DNA of 64,000 nucleotides from the NCBI GenBank assembly GCA_003427395.1, contig BFEA01000021.1, positions 4,602,275-4,666,274 of the forward strand, read 5' to 3'. Positions 42,813-55,794 of the stretch are shown here, in pieces. The DNA comes from Chara braunii. Taxonomy: Eukaryota > Streptophyta > Charophyceae > Charales > Characeae. The stretch's first letter is position 1, and every line of letters begins with the position of its first letter. The notes under the pieces were generated by a model that searched no databases, had not been told where the DNA came from, and saw only the letters and a list, made by a program, of their open reading frames with translations. Position numbers and translations under genes: made by a program.

Positions 42813-45800
42813 AAGGCAGAATTTCGTCGATCGTTGCATGGAGCCAGCGTTTGTCTCGGTGGACGCGAGCCCGGACCCCTGCCTGATCTCGACTAGGACG
42901 GTCGACTAGGATGGAGCCAACGTTCGTTTCGCCGGTCGACTAGGATGGTCAATTTAACCATGCGATACACTTCACAAAATCAAGTCAGACTTCGTACGTC
43001 GCGCCTAGTCCTTTGTTCATATCCGACCATAATCTTTTGACGACAGAAATTAGCGAGTGTTGCGCGCAAGACTCTTAATAAAATGTCACGATGACGTATT
43101 CCTCATCATATGGACTAGCCATGCACGAGTGCAAAGATAGTCGTAATGATAGTATCAATAGCCACTCGGTCTTTATTGATTTTGAAGGTTGTTTTCGACA
43201 CGTACTTTGACAACGTAGTCAAACACCACCCCTGTAGCTAAGTCTCAAGCGCCCCCTATAGCGGGTACCATCACGACCCCTTGCTAAAAACTGCAAATAT
43301 CACATCCGATTCGTTAAACCAACGACACGTCCCCTAAAAAATAAACTCGCTCGCCGCCGTTAAACAACAACATTCTCCCACCTCAAAACGTTACAGCCGT
43401 CGTACCGTAAAAACGACAGCACCTCCGCTCTAGAATTTAGTACAGTCAACGTGCTCAAATTTCAGCAACATAACCCCACTGCAAATAATAGTCTCCGCCA
43501 CACCAAAATTATGGCGGCATAACCCCCTTAAGAGGTAATGTCGGTCCGCCAAAGTTTTGGCAGCATCACCCCCTTCAATCGGTTGCATCACTGCCGAAAA
43601 AAATCGGCAGCATCTACTCGGACGTCGCGGACACGGATTATGGCTATGGTTGCTCGTTATAGTTGTAGCCACCCAACTCCACCTTCTGCCTTCGCGCAGG
43701 CCTCCATCTCCTCCAACCGCTCCAATTTCAGCCCAGTACTAAGGCAAAACCTCCATAGCCTTAACTAAGGCTGGTCTGTCTCTGCTTCAGCGGTTCCTCC
43801 TTCAACCTTACAGACCATTAGCAGCTCCACTAGTAGCTTCTCCCTCAACGCTGCAGACCTTCAACACTTCTTTCCACCGTCTCATCGCTGCCCCGAACTC
43901 CTTGAGGCCAAGTACCACACCTCAAGGCTTACCGTATACCCATAGCCTTATGTTATGCCAAACCATCGCTTCATTGTGCCTTGATTGAGTTTTACCCCTT
44001 TTAATATGGCTATGGACTTGGGTGCCCCCACACCATTGCAGTTATGGGTTCGTGCATCTTAGTTCTAGCAGCTAAGTCCCGAATTCATTGTTAGGCTGCC
44101 ACTTGTCACCTTCTCCTTCACCTTCTACTGAAATCACGGAGCAACTGTTGTCACCTCATGTTGAGACCCATAACTTCTATTCCCAGATCTGACCAACCTT
44201 GTCTGGCATATGTACACCTTCCTCTGCAGCTTATGCATCTCACGGCGAGGGTCCCAAGATGTCTCATATGGTTTTGGAACCATGGTTTAAGAGCAACCTC
44301 TCATTAAAAATGGAGGTTGGCTCAACCTTTAGAGGTTTGACCTAAGTAAGCACCCCTTCGGGGCTCAATCGAACGAGGATAAATGAGACCATCAACTATT
44401 TGATAGTTCGAGGGCAGTAGAACTAGAGGCTTTATTCGTTGAAGCCCTGATTTGGTGTTGCTTGCAGACAATAGGATAGCCAACCTTTAAAAAAGGTTCA
44501 GTTGTACCACCTTGTCATGGTTATGGGTTAAAGAATTCCCAACCACAACCTTTCTCTATGTTTTGGTTTTCGTCAAATCTCTCCCATACTAAAAATGGGC
44601 ATCCACATGGCAGCAACTAAGTCTTGCGTAGACATTGTCTTCCTTTTTTTGTCTGGCGCCCGTTCTGAGGAGTGCCAACCTAGTGAGAGGAAAGAACAAC
44701 TCGTGATAGTCATGAGTTCCAATCCTAAAAGTTCCAAAGCGGGGTGCAAAAAACACCCCGACTTTGATAAATTTTAAATAAAAACGTGCATAATAAAAAA
44801 ATATGAAAAACGTTTTGCGCATGACATAGGTGCCCAACCACTTACAAAAACACATTCAAGGCCGACAAAAATAATTTATGCCACAAGAAGAATATTGGGG
44901 CAAACTGCAAAATACTGGTTTCCAACTTTTCTGAAAATCTTGATCTCGTTTTTTTTTTTTTTTTTCCTTTTTTTTTTTTTTTTTTTTTTTTCCATTGGTC
45001 TAATTGTGCCCTTCAGGATGTTGTGCCTCCAAGGCACAACCATGAACTGTTGAAATGCAGACAAGAGTTTAAATCCAAATGGATTCAGGGCGCGTTGGGG
45101 CTAAGTGCAGCCTCACGAAAAATGGCTCCCACCACCCTACTTACCAAATATGCAAGATGGAAATAAATCTTCCCCTTACCCATAGGAAGATGCAGCGCCT
45201 TGTCAAGCCCGGAAGCTGCTGCAATTTCAAATGGTGGGGGGCAAAAACTCGAAAAAAAAAAAAAAAATCCTAAAAAATATTGGGTCTAACGCCCGTGATG
45301 ACGGGCGTTTGGCCTACTTGTTACGAGTTACAACTCCCAACCTTTTGCAAGCACGCCATATGGCGCTTTCGTCTTAGTTTTTTTTTCTTTTTTCTTTTGA
45401 CCATTGACTTATGTCAGCAACTCCCCCGTTCACCGCTACTCATGGCCCAATCACAAACCTACAGGAAGCATGCTCAAATTTGATTCCCAGTGGAATCAAA
45501 CAGAGTAAAAGAAAAAAAAATTGTTTTAAATCATTCCCGATTTATGCGTCTCATCCTTGCGCGGGGTCATTCTAGTCCGTGACGCGGATAATTTTGGTCA
45601 TGCGATCTCGCAATCGAGTGGTCGAAATCGACTGCACCAAGCATATAACTCCCTGTATGGCTGCTCCAAAATGGAGTTAGCCCAGACAAGGCCGCCTTCA
45701 AATTTGATTGCCATATCTGCTGGGTGGCAATTCGACGAGGGACCTACTGAGCTAACTCCTACTATGGAAGTAGCAGGAACAATTCTTCTATTTGAAGAGT

Positions 45801-46319
45801 TTGTCCCCAACGGTATATAGCCTGTGATCTGGCATGCTCTGACTGCCTGGGCCACTCAATCGGTTGGTTGTTGCACCCTTGGATCAAACGTGTATCGTGC
45901 GTGATAGGGTGAGATGCAGATCCTTTATCACCTAGGCTCAAGCTCAACCCCTCGGCGCAGGCGATGTTATGACCCTTAAAAAAAATTGATAGTTTATATA
46001 TTTCTACGCTGCGATCGTACACACGTGCAACCACTTTTTAAAGTCATTCTCACCTTGAATCGTGCAGCTTAACAACCGAGCGACACAATTTTAATAATTA
46101 TAGACTTAGTATTTCAACCGGCCACATGCTTGGTGCGGGCTCGCCAAACGTGGGGCCGGTGAGTCACACCACCAATCCTCGATGTCGCCCTCGCAGGCCG
46201 CAGGCGTCATAACTTTAGGTGAAACGCCTTAGCCTCTTGGTCGTCGGTTATGTGTGAGTAGAATTTGGCAAAGCCTCATTCTCATCAAGTCAAATCATTC
46301 AAACAAAATCCCTTGGCCA
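41209..46319. other. No gene recognised
   Basis: The stretch contains T-rich runs (41433-41482, 44949-44991), a (GA)n tract listed separately, and short open frames on both strands without domains. At 44283-44294 TGGTTTAAGAGC resembles the initiator-Met primer-binding site of LTR elements, but no LTRs or gag-pol were seen. A tRNA-like phrase at about 45047-45076 is noted in findings. Confidence 0.4.
42741..42811. repeat. (GA)n microsatellite
   Basis: Pure GA run of about 70 bp. Confidence 0.95.
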
Positions 46320-48219
46320 TCAATAGTGCGATAATGTCCGGAATTGGAAATCCCGAGCAGATACCCTTGTCACACCATTGATGTTGAATAGGTGTACATT
46401 ACTGCTACCCATCTACAAAAATTCACTCCAAACTCCATCTTAGTCAGCGTTGTAAACACAAAAGGCCAACCGACTTTGTCGTATGCCTTTTCGAGGTCCA
46501 GAAGCTAAACCGCACAGTTCAAATTTTCTCATTGTACGAACCCCAAAACCTCCAGTGTTGTCATGATGTTGCTGAAGATGGAGCGACCCTATACAAAGGC
46601 TCCCTGATCCCCTTCCACGAGGTCTGGTAGGTGTTTCCCTAGCCTTTTCACCTGCATTTTTGTTACTAGTGTCTTGTATGATACGTTCAAAAGGGAGATA
46701 GGTCACCAATTTTTGCCGTCAGACTTATCACCCTTTTTGAATAGCACGCTTATCACCTTGTGGGTCATACCCTCGCCTAGTTTCCCTCCTACCACGACCC
46801 CATTGTACAACTCGAGCAGCGAACCTTCCATCGCTGCCCAGTTATTTGCGTAGTACTCCACCGTCAACCCATTTATTCCAAGAGATTTCCTCCTCACTAT
46901 AGACTTTACGGTTTGTACTAGTTCTTTTGAGGTCACTGGTATTTTTAGGTCCAGTCGGGTTGTGTTTGATAGACGCACTGTTGTATCCTCCCACGTATCA
47001 AGTGAAGCTGACAGATCAGTAGTAGGTTCCTCTTGAGGTCGTCCCGTTGTCATAATATGCTCATAATACAGTATAGCATAATGTAGCATTCCTGTAACTG
47101 AATTTGTCACTGGCGTTGAGTCATCGAAGGGGTGTTTTAGCTCCACCATCTGTTGATGAGTCCGGTGTGGTTGCAGTTTTTCAAATGCGTCCTTCGTCAT
47201 TTTATCTTGCGTCTTTATTCCCTTCTCTCTCAATAGTTTGATCCACCACCTCTCTTTTTCTTGTTGCAGTGTGTCCCACTCTGCTACTCTTCTTTCTCTC
47301 TTCGTTGCACATACTGTTGCAGAGATTGGATGTCCTTCTATTATGGATTATGTCTCCTCCACCTTCCTTCTACACTCCTCTTTCTTATTACTTTGTTTTG
47401 CTAGAATTCACGAATATACATCCATCACACTAGACATTATGGCTATCCCTCCGTCCAACGATGCTTTTGTATCAGGGAAGAAGTTTTTCGCGCTCTCCCA
47501 GCGCTGCATGTGGGCCTCTACCCAAGCTCCGATACCCGGATCAATCTGAAAAAGCCACACCCTGCTCCTAACCCTCCTGTAGTCTGACTTCATCCATGAC
47601 TGGCTTATGGTCCAACAGTGGGTCTCGCACATAACAGATTGCCGTAATCCCTGGGAGAACATCGTCACGTACTAGGAAATGGTTTAGGCCTCTCTTTGTC
47701 ATTTGTTGGGTGTCCTGCCAAACATGTGAGAACCAGTTGTAGCTTGGGTCTTCCAGATTTAGCATTCGGAAGGGATCCACCAGTGCGAGGTCCTCCGCCA
47801 ACGCTACCTTGTCTACTTTGGGAATCTGACTTATCAAGTTCTTGAAAAACATGGATCATTCTCTTGCGTTAGTAGTAGGTGCATAGACTGTCATCAGGAG
47901 TCAGTCCGCGTTCCCTGCTTCCACTCGTACACACACCCACCTGCCCCAAAGGTCCGCTTCCTTATCTATTATCTCGATCTGCAGATCCCGATGCAGGAGG
48001 ATACACACTCCCCCTCGAGACCCCTGCGTTGGAACCCACACTTGTGGACTGTCCCACCAGGTGCCCATGTCCCTGTTTTTTTCTTCGCATAGTTTTGTTT
48101 CTTGTAGCATCACCACATTTGCTCTCCACTCGTGTATTTGTGACTAAGTTCACTCTTCTCTGTTGGTGTCCCCCCAATCCCCTCACGTTCCAAGACACCA
48201 TCTCTGCCTTATCTATCAA
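46320..48219 (-). pseudogene. LINE C ORF2 remnant: endonuclease and partial RT
   Basis: Motifs are scattered over several frames: VSWNVRGLGG (48200), MLQETKL (48110), SRGGVCILLHRDLQ, LLDHKPVMDEV, then in 47233-46703 HPFDDSTPVTN, GINGLTVEYYANNW and VISVLFKKGDKSDGKNW. After a frame change come GRSIFSNIMTTLEVL and LLDLEKAYDKVGW (about 46580-46470), in one frame but with stops. In this copy no frameshift separates the TTLEVL and LLDLEKAYDK motifs, unlike LINEs B and D. Confidence 0.75.
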
Positions 48220-48537
48220 CTACCTTAACTCCTGCTTATTCTTGGATGCGGTTTGTGCCTAGCCCTATTAGTCTTATGCCTGGTGGGTTGCTGATCCACC
48301 TCTTGTAGTGCTCTGAGACATGCCGCGTGTACTTCCCCTTGATGAGTTGGTCCCTGACCGTATCTGCCACTCTGCGGTCACTTAAGAATTGTGAGATTAG
48401 CCTATCTTCTATGAGGAGCTTCTCTCGTTGATGTTCAGTAGTACCTGTGTCGTGATGTCGGGGATAATTTTAATATGCGTCAGTTCCTTCATATCTTGAT
48501 CCCTCAGCTTGTTCATGTGAAACCATATGGCCCCTAC

Positions 48538-51060
48538 CTATGTCAGGGCGTTAACAGTCTCAGGCGGTATTCTGGCGTCCTGCAACGGGAAGTACAACTT
48601 GTAGAAGCCCTCGACTGACTCAATAATCACGTTTACCGTTGAAGAATGAGGAATGATTCTATCCGGGGCGTGATTCCCATCGAGTTGCCTAATAGAGTCA
48701 GAGATTGATTCACATTTGCAGATGGGATAATTGGTGTGCCATCTTGTTGTGCTAAGCCCAAAAAGTAGACGCCATTGTTTGCTATTGTACAAAGCAGGGG
48801 CACCACTCTCCTCTGGACCTTCACCGCCTGACTTCGCTGAATTGTATTTGCTCTCTTATCTCTCTGCTGACTCTGTCTGTCCTGAACGTCTTTCTGCCAT
48901 TTGTCCACTTGTCCTGAGTTTGTTGAGCTTAACATGGAGGAACACTCCTCTTTGTTTCCTTTTGGACCCTTGTCCTTCTCATACCAATCGCCCCCCCATT
49001 TAACTCTGGATTGAGAGGAGGCCGACGATCTTGAGAGTTTCAATTTCCCTTCTGCAACTGCCACTCTCCCTGTTCCACCATCCCTTTCCGAAATCCTATT
49101 CAGGTCCCTTTGTTCCAAAGGATGCTTGCCTAAGAGAGCATATCTTATTGCTCTGGGGTAGGTTGCGTTTACCTCCTTGGCCCATCTCCCCTAGTCACGT
49201 TTCAGGTCTCTCTAGTCTCCGCTTGAACTTCTTGTTTCTAACCTAGGCGGTCCCAGTCTTTCGGAGCGTCGTGAATGGCTAGAGTACGGGGATGCTTGTT
49301 CGCCTGGTTGAGGGGCCAATTCCGAAGGATGCTCGCATGAGGGAGCTTGTCCTATCGCTCTGGGGTAGGTTGTGTCCACCTCCCTGGTCCATCTCCCCTG
49401 GTCACATCCCAGCTTTTTCCAGTTTCCGCTTGAACTACTTCTTTCTAACCAAGACGGTCCCAGTCTTTCAGAGCGTCATGAATTATGGCTAGAGTACGGG
49501 GATGCTTGTTCGCTTGGTTGAGGGGCTAGTTCCCTCCAATTATACGAGTTGGACGGAGACCTTGTCTCGAGTGCAAGGGGCCGGGCGGCCCATGGAGGTC
49601 CGGGCAGCCTGGTTCAACAAAACAGAATCTCCCGTCTGGGATGTTCGTGTACCTCCCAGATGGGTCCTCCCATAAGGACTGATGAGCGTAATTTAGATGT
49701 GACCTACGTCCGCTTGGAAGTTGCCTCTGGGCCAATCTAGCTTCCCCACCCATTGCGGCATGAGGGAGGGTCCAAACTTATGATCCTTCTGATAGATATT
49801 CCCTTGCCGAAACGTGGTTCATTCCTCCCAAGGGGAATGGGTCCGCCCAAGAGGTGCACCTTGATACGACCTTGTGCCTTGAGTCTTGTTAGACTGATTA
49901 CTTCTTACCGGAGCTCTCAGTTGCACCATGACATCCCTTGATTGCGGCATTTTACCCCTTGATTGACTTTTTCCTCCTCCTGCATTTAATCCGCCCATCT
50001 ATTGCCTGATGGACAAGAGTTTCACCCCGATCGATCTTGTTGCGGCCGCTACTTCATCTGCCGCAACTCTTTATGCCGTTACTGTGTCATAATTCGTTAT
50101 TGTTCTTCTCGCTGCCTGCGTCTATAGTTGGTGTTGGTGAAACCTTTCTCGATGTCCCCCTTTTTTAAACCCTTATTGCCCTCTACTTCCCATTTCTTGA
50201 CGCATTATGGGGCAATTTGCAGTCGACGTGTGAAAGTATCATTTGTACTTGCGGCACCAATCAGTGTAGGGTATCGCTATCTCCACTTTCCACTTCTCCC
50301 GTTTTGGTGATTGGATGATTACTTTGTCGTCTACTCCGAACCACGTTTTTGTCGGCATGTCAATTTTCACATTCATCAACTTGGGTCTTGACCTATCATG
50401 CTTTGGTGCGTGCATCTGGTTCACCTTGTCGAACATACCCTGCACCACGCTCCTCAAGTTGTAGTAGGCATCTAAGAGAACTCTTAAAGCCATGATCCAA
50501 AAATTGGTCTCCGCTTCCTGAAGTCTAAATTCCTCCAATTGTTGGAGTGACATCCACGGTTTGAAAGTTAGTTGATACTCCCTCGATTCTTGTAGTTACT
50601 CCCTTTGTTGAACCAACCACGTTGCTACCGTCGATCGGGCAATGTATGAGACAACATTGGGGCCTTCGAACTTGATTCTCCCTCTCTTCGTATCGGTTCC
50701 AAACAGTCGGCGTGCCAACCAACCATCCTCTTAGGCTCTAATTAGATCCTCTTTGACTTGTCTTGTGAGTTGACGAGCTTCACCTTGGAAAATCATTATT
50801 ACGGTGTGTTCTTTTAGCCAAGCCTTCTCGATCTCATTCACCTCACTATTCAGGACAAATCGTTTCTCATGTTCATCTTCGACAACTTCTCCTAGAAACG
50901 CGTTATCTGGACACTCCCCGTCTTTGCAACATTTTCCATCTGAGTCTCGCAGATTGGTTGCGTTGCTTTCTCTCGTCGATGGAATTGGGGGGATATACCT
51001 CCCTGTTCTCGCTTGATTCACCATCACCTTTGACCTAGGGCGTCTTGGTAAACGCTTCAT
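48538..51060 (-). pseudogene. LINE C ORF1 remnant
   Basis: The N-terminal part (51060-50731) ends KEDLIRA, then TAA, then EDGW in the same frame. RGRIKFEGPNVVSYIAR follows, and 50553-50239 ends in DWCRKYK, the start of a decayed CCHC knuckle. The linker region holds the 207-bp tandem duplication at 49118-49531. The C-terminal part (about 48860-48540, two frames) has VVPLLCTIANNGVYFLGLAQ, DGTPIIPSANV and FYKLYFPLQDARIPPETVNA. These align by pattern with the other LINE ORF1 ends. Confidence 0.7.
49118..49531. repeat. Two-copy tandem repeat, ~207-bp period, inside LINE C ORF1
   Basis: AAGGATGCTTGCCTAAGAGA at 49118 recurs as AAGGATGCTCGCATGAGGGA at 49325. GGCTAGAGTACGGGGATGCT occurs at about 49277 and 49489. 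The copies differ at several sites, so the duplication is not recent. Confidence 0.8.
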
Positions 51061-52440
51061 CGTGGACTCTAATTAGGTCTTCAAAGCTTATTCTGTACCT
51101 TGTTTAGCAGATATTGATGAAGTTCCTTCTCTGTAGAGTTGAGATGGGAGCCTATCCTATCGTACAGTACCGGACTGCCATTAGGGCGCATCGAGGATCG
51201 TCCCTGTGGGGGACAAGCATGACCACGGTCGTGCTCCGTCTTGACGGTGAAGGTGAAAGCTAGGCAGCGCAGTGGTGTCCACAACGACGGTACGAGGTGA
51301 AACGCTACATTGTCTGCCCGCATCGACCGCTCCCTTCCATCCTGACCCAGTCCTGGGGAGCCCGAGTGCTCAAAAGGGTCCAAGTGTCCTTTTTCATGGG
51401 ATTTGTTTTTTTGTTCTTAGCTTTTTATATGCATGTTTTTTGGGGGTAATTTGCTGAAATGCCCCATAAAGTTGAGGTATTTTTTCAAATACCCCTAAAA
51501 GCCATGGGTACAGTGAAATGCCCATATGACAGTCGTGGAACTTTATGAAATACCCCACTCGCCAATTAGACCTGTCATATTTTGCATGTTACCCCACCGG
51601 ACCCTAAACAACTTGTCTATATGCCCATGTATTTTTTTTCTTTGGACCTTGCAGATGGCAAAAGAAAGGCATGGGGCCCTGTAGCCCAGGGCCAGGGCAT
51701 ATGGCAAAGTTGTCGATGACTGGGACAGGGGCGGATGTGAAAGTTTGGGGCATTTTGGCCTACCCCTTTGTTTTAGGGGTATCTAGCAAAATAACCAATG
51801 TTTTGGGGTATTTCAATAATTTTCACTTGTTCTTTTGGCCCTGTTGGTACCACGAGACAACTCTACCCACCCTTCTTAACGCTCCCCCAGGCACCCCCAC
51901 TTCCACAACCCCCTTTTGTGAGGTCATGTTTTTATGGTCACTTCTCGATAATCAGTTATTACAGCAATGAGCACTGCCACTATAGGAGGCTGATGTACCA
52001 CAGTCCCAATTGAAACAAGGGCAGAGTAACCCCTGAAAGTTCGGGGTACTGCTATCTTTCCCCAAGCAGAACGCACCCTGATTGTGAATGTAGACAAATT
52101 ATTTCAAGTTCTTGCGTCAAATAAGGTCATGACGAGGGCGCGCTATGTTCGAGGGAAGATGGAAGGTATATGATTATTTGACAAGCCTAGTGGATAAGCC
52201 ATGATACTCCCCAAGGGATATGTGGTTGGGGTGTGCTATGGTAGCTGCTACAACCAGTGCCTAATTGTTCAAGCCAAGGTCTAACCTAGAACAGCCCAAC
52301 AGACCCCTCCTAGCACAAGCAGGTCACTTACGTTCTATAACAGTTACTACAGAGACCCCTCCCGTCACCCTCTATACTCCTACATTTTCACATGGTGTGT
52401 GATGGACTAACCTCGCACCTAACACTGTTTTCCAGTTGCA
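51061..52440. other. No gene recognised
   Basis: 51081-51140 may be upstream LINE C ORF1 sequence (EKELHQYLLNKV). From 51440 to 51830 phrases such as GAAATGCCC, TTTCAAATACCCC and GGGGTATTTC recur in both orientations, suggesting an unnamed repeat. No open frame has domains. Confidence 0.4.
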
Positions 52441-53900
52441 GTTAAATGCAGCCTGAAGGAGGATCAACATCCAAGGAACAACCAATGCGTCGATTCGCGT
52501 GCGGGTCTGATAGAGGGGTGGGACCGCACGTACCCCCTATGCTACAACGTACGAGAAACGCCTCGACTGACCCACCTCTGCGATTGCAACTGATTAACTT
52601 TCGTATTGTGGACTGGTAGCTCGGCGGGGATACGCCCACCGAAGGAAGGTGAAAGCTCCCGCAGGTGGAGGTAAGTTGTACCTCGCGTAGACCCTATCAT
52701 GTCGTAGGGGCTCGTGAGAGGTATGGCTGGCGCACTCAGCCAGAGCGGTTACAGAAGTTCCATTTACATCGCGACCAAATCCTCCATGACGCGGTCGGGA
52801 GGGTCCCCCTTGCGAGACTGATGCGCTCAACACCAGTGCGCATGGTGAATCCGCCTCGGCAAAAAGAGGCTCGGATATACTGGTCGCTTAATAGGGAGAA
52901 ATCTTGATCAGCGAATGTTTTTCGCAATTCATGCAAGCAATCATATTAGACTTAATATCACAATGGATTAAGGTTACAAAAAGATTTAGTTTAGTAGGAG
53001 CCGCAAGAGAAGTTTTTTTTGCAAAATGGGTTGGAACACACGCTTGGGTGGGCTTCATTAATGAAGGTCAGGTGTTGTATTCAGACCTTCTATAGGACTG
53101 ACCTCAGGCTATTCCAACTCTCCATCTATTAAGCCTAGCTGGTAGCCTTGCAGGCTAAGAGGATCTGCTAGTAAGTATGTGCAGTCTCTTTTCTTACAAA
53201 TTGCAACTTGATAAGGCTCCTAGCATCTGTGTTTTTTACTTTCGGTGGTCATGCCTTGCAGGCTGAGAGGATCTGCCAGTAAGTATGTGCAATCCCTTTT
53301 CTTACAAAATACAACTTGGTAAGGCTCCCAGCGTCTGTGTTTTTTACTTTCGGTGGCCATGCCCCATTTGTAGGAGTATTAGACGAGGATTAGGATACTC
53401 CGCAGTGTGTGACAACTGATGGAGCTGTTGATTCCATTTTAATCAGAGGGTCATGGAAGTTAGTTGAGTCTCTTAGGTAATAGGAAGAGTTGTGCCATTG
53501 GTAGACGCGTTTTGCGATTATCTCTGTTTGGCCGTTGCCTGATCTTCGTTTCTTGCATGGTGTGGGGTATACTAGAAGCAGAACCCCTTGGACACCCAGC
53601 GGGGAGACTCTACTTGCCCGACATATTGTCGGGCCTGTTTGGGTATATTGACTATCCTCCATATGGAACCAGGCCTGCGGCCCGATCTCACTGACCGTTT
53701 ATTATTTCGGTCGATACTGGTGTCAATACTAACCCAGTATAGCGTATACAGTCTGTCGAGGTATACCCCAGCAAAAGTCTGTTATGTGATTCATTCTGCA
53801 TTGTTGAGCCTTTAAGTATCTTGTCTGCAGGGCGAGTGTGAGTTGTGTGTATGTGTTGTAGCCTCCTGTTTGACAACATTCTTCTTAATCACCCTTTCTA
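52441..53900. other. Unassigned region, possible organelle-derived segment
   Basis: The stretch is unlike its repeat-rich surroundings. At 52904-53095 a short plus-strand frame reads VTKRFSLVGAAREVFFAKWV with AT-rich codons. 52640-52900 has structured-RNA-like sequence (GGAAGGTGAAAGCTCCCGCA). I recognise neither. Mitochondrial or plastid origin is a guess from base composition only. Confidence 0.3.
53146..53361. repeat. Two-copy tandem repeat, 108-bp period
   Basis: CCTTGCAGGCT(A/G)AGAGGATC at 53146 and 53254 starts two near-identical copies. Both contain AGTAAGTATGTGCA, TTTTCTTACAAA, AAGGCTCC(T/C)AGC and TTTTTTACTTTCGGTGG. Confidence 0.85.
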
Positions 53901-54111
53901 CCTCACCTTCTTCTTCATCATGACCACGCAGGATCTGCCATTTAGGGAAGATCCTCTATATCCAGAAGTCGTCCAAAATGACAGGCATTTCGTAAAACAC
54001 GAAATGATGTAGCCGGCTTTTGCATTGCCTAATGCCAAATCGTGGGCTGCAGCTGGAGGGCACAAGCCAAACTTCCTCAACCAACAATGAAGTGAAAAGG
54101 TGTAGCGTGCT

Positions 54112-54170
54112 CTTAATCTCATTGCTTTGGCTACCGAAGGGCTTCGTTCCCCACGTCCACGCGGTAGATA
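54112..54170. repeat. Short repeat shared with 55690-55745
   Basis: ATCTCATTGCTTTGGCTACC, AGGGCT and CGTTCCCC with CCACGCGGTAG occur in the same order and spacing at both places. At 55.7 kb a tRNA-like segment follows about 60 bp downstream. The family is unidentified. Confidence 0.6.
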
Positions 54171-54843
54171 ATTCGGGCTGTGGTATAGTGGGCTTCGGTG
54201 TATGTGTCAAAGTGTCGCATTTTTGGTGGCGGGCAACCAGGATGCAAAGTGGGTTTTTAGGGGGCCAAAAAAATTGAGGGACCGGTCTTTGGCAAAATTG
54301 CGGACTACCGACAACTAGCTCTGGTAGAACCGGGACTTATGGCAAAAGGGAGGACTGGTCCTGGGGTGGAAGCGGACCCCAAAACGAAGGGGGGGGCGTT
54401 GGACCGGTCCTCGGGTGGAAGAGGACCCCAAAAAGAAGTGAGGGCATGTGAGCTGCAAAAGGGCCCTTAACAAAAATTAGGCCCGTCTTCTCAAAACAGG
54501 AAGGTCAGGCGCAATGAAACAAGCGTTTTGCAAGAGGCAACTTTGATGATTTTCTGTGCTCGAAGGAACTCGCAAAAAAATCTGAAATTTTGATAATCCA
54601 TAGATGAGGTCGTGTTCTTTCCAGGAAAAATATTACAACATTTTCAATTATTTACACTGCGAAATAATCGTCGCACTGATTCGACACATTTTTCATTTTT
54701 GCCATTTGAAAAAGTACTCCGAATTCAGTGGGGCTTCGCACTCAGAAGAATGTGTGAAAAAATCTGAAAATTGGAGTACTCGTAGATTTTGTTGTGATCT
54801 TTCCAGGAAAAAAACTAAATAAATTTGAAAAATTATTCCAACC

Positions 54844-54960
54844 TTTTTTTTTTTTTTTTTTTTTTTGAAAAACATGCTCCAATCTATTCGTGGGGAGCAG
54901 CACGTGCTGGGAGTCGGGCCCAGTGTCCCATATGAAGACATGTACAAAACAATTTATGAA
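54844..54960 (-). mobile_element. SINE-like element, copy 2
   Basis: On the minus strand: GGGACACTGGGCCCGACTCC, CAGCACGTGCTGCTCCCCAC, GAATAGATTGGAGCATG, then poly(A) (T54844-54866). It is shorter at its 3' side than copy 1. The upstream TTTTGTACATGTCTTCAT resembles CTCATGTACATTATCATC in copy 1. Confidence 0.6.
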
Positions 54961-55189
54961 CCAGTTGAGGTACCGGGGCCATTTACCCAGTTTCAGCTTT
55001 GAGAGTATTCTCCAAGATCGTGAACAAGCTACTGGACTTCGGGATAGATGATGCGAAGAGTACAAATCTTTTTTTATGATCGCTAAACACCTCATGAAAT
55101 CCACCGCAATTTTCCGAACACTCGAGTATCTAAGGGATTTCCAACAGATCATAACAAAGCTTACCAAAATTGACTTATTCTCTGACAAA

Positions 55190-55400
55190 CTCATCCAGGC
55201 CTCACGCCCCCTATCTGCTAGGTTACAGAGCAAGGCGACTCACCCCAGCTCCGGCCAGTGTCGTCCTGTGTCAGCAGCCCCCAGCTGTCCCTTAGGATGC
55301 CCCCGCATAGCATCCCCAGATCTCTCTGCAAGGCCTCATGCCCTCACCTTCGGCAAGTTATAGGGTATCACCCTGGCTCCGGCCAGCGTCGTTCTGGCAT
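55190..55400. repeat. Dispersed repeat shared with 9065-9310
   Basis: CCAGGCCTCACGCCCCCTAT, TAGGTTACAGAG, GCTCCGGCCAGTGTCGTCCT and a second diverged unit (AAGGCCTCATGCCCTCACCT, GGCCAGCGTCGTTC) repeat the blocks found at 9 kb in the same orientation. Confidence 0.6.
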
Positions 55401-55619
55401 TGAACAGCCACGGATCCTGAATATAACAGTCTAATTCCAGTGCAGCTTTGTACAAACCACCAGCAGATCCTCAGAGTCCCAAGAGATTCTTCAAACTACC
55501 AGGAATAACAAGGGTGCTTGTTTTGAAAACTCCGGAAAGAATCAGGAAAAGTCAAATCATTCCAGCTGTGAAATAGATCGTGGCCGAAGTTTGACCCATA
55601 TTTCAATTTTGCCAGTCAG

Positions 55620-55620
<1 letters not shown>

Positions 55621-55674
<54 letters not shown>
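55621..55674. repeat. (CT)n microsatellite
   Basis: Pure CT run of about 54 bp. Confidence 0.95.
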
Positions 55675-55677
<3 letters not shown>

Positions 55678-55794
55678 GGCACTCTTCATCTCATTGCTTT
55701 GGCTACCTTAGGGCTGGCAGTGCGTTCCCCTCGCCCACGCGGTAGTCAATGTTGAGAAGTGTGTCCCCATGGTCCAGTTCTCTTTCCCTCACCA

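Larger units (their letters stand above)
46320..51060 (-). mobile_element. LINE C: heavily decayed relative of LINEs B and D, 3' part missing
   Basis: Minus-strand order: ORF1 (51060 to about 48540), endonuclease (48219-47570), linker, then an RT that stops around 46320 within the motif after EKAYDKVGW. The end containing the ADD motif, thumb and tail is absent. This is the opposite of the usual 5' truncation of LINEs, so a later deletion probably removed it. Stops and frameshifts are frequent, so it is the oldest of the B/C/D group. Confidence 0.82.

Noticed and set aside
44270-44300. LTR-retrotransposon primer-binding site
   Set aside because: TGGTTTAAGAGC is only 10 of 12 against the initiator-Met site, and no LTR pair or gag-pol was found.
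46150-46255. Class II (Ser/Leu-like) tRNA gene on the minus strand
   Set aside because: CCAAGAGGCTAAGGCG fits an A box, but the B box is poor and no acceptor stem forms.
52600-52900. Group II intron
   Set aside because: Some stem-like sequence is present, but no domain V hairpin or intron-encoded protein motif could be identified.
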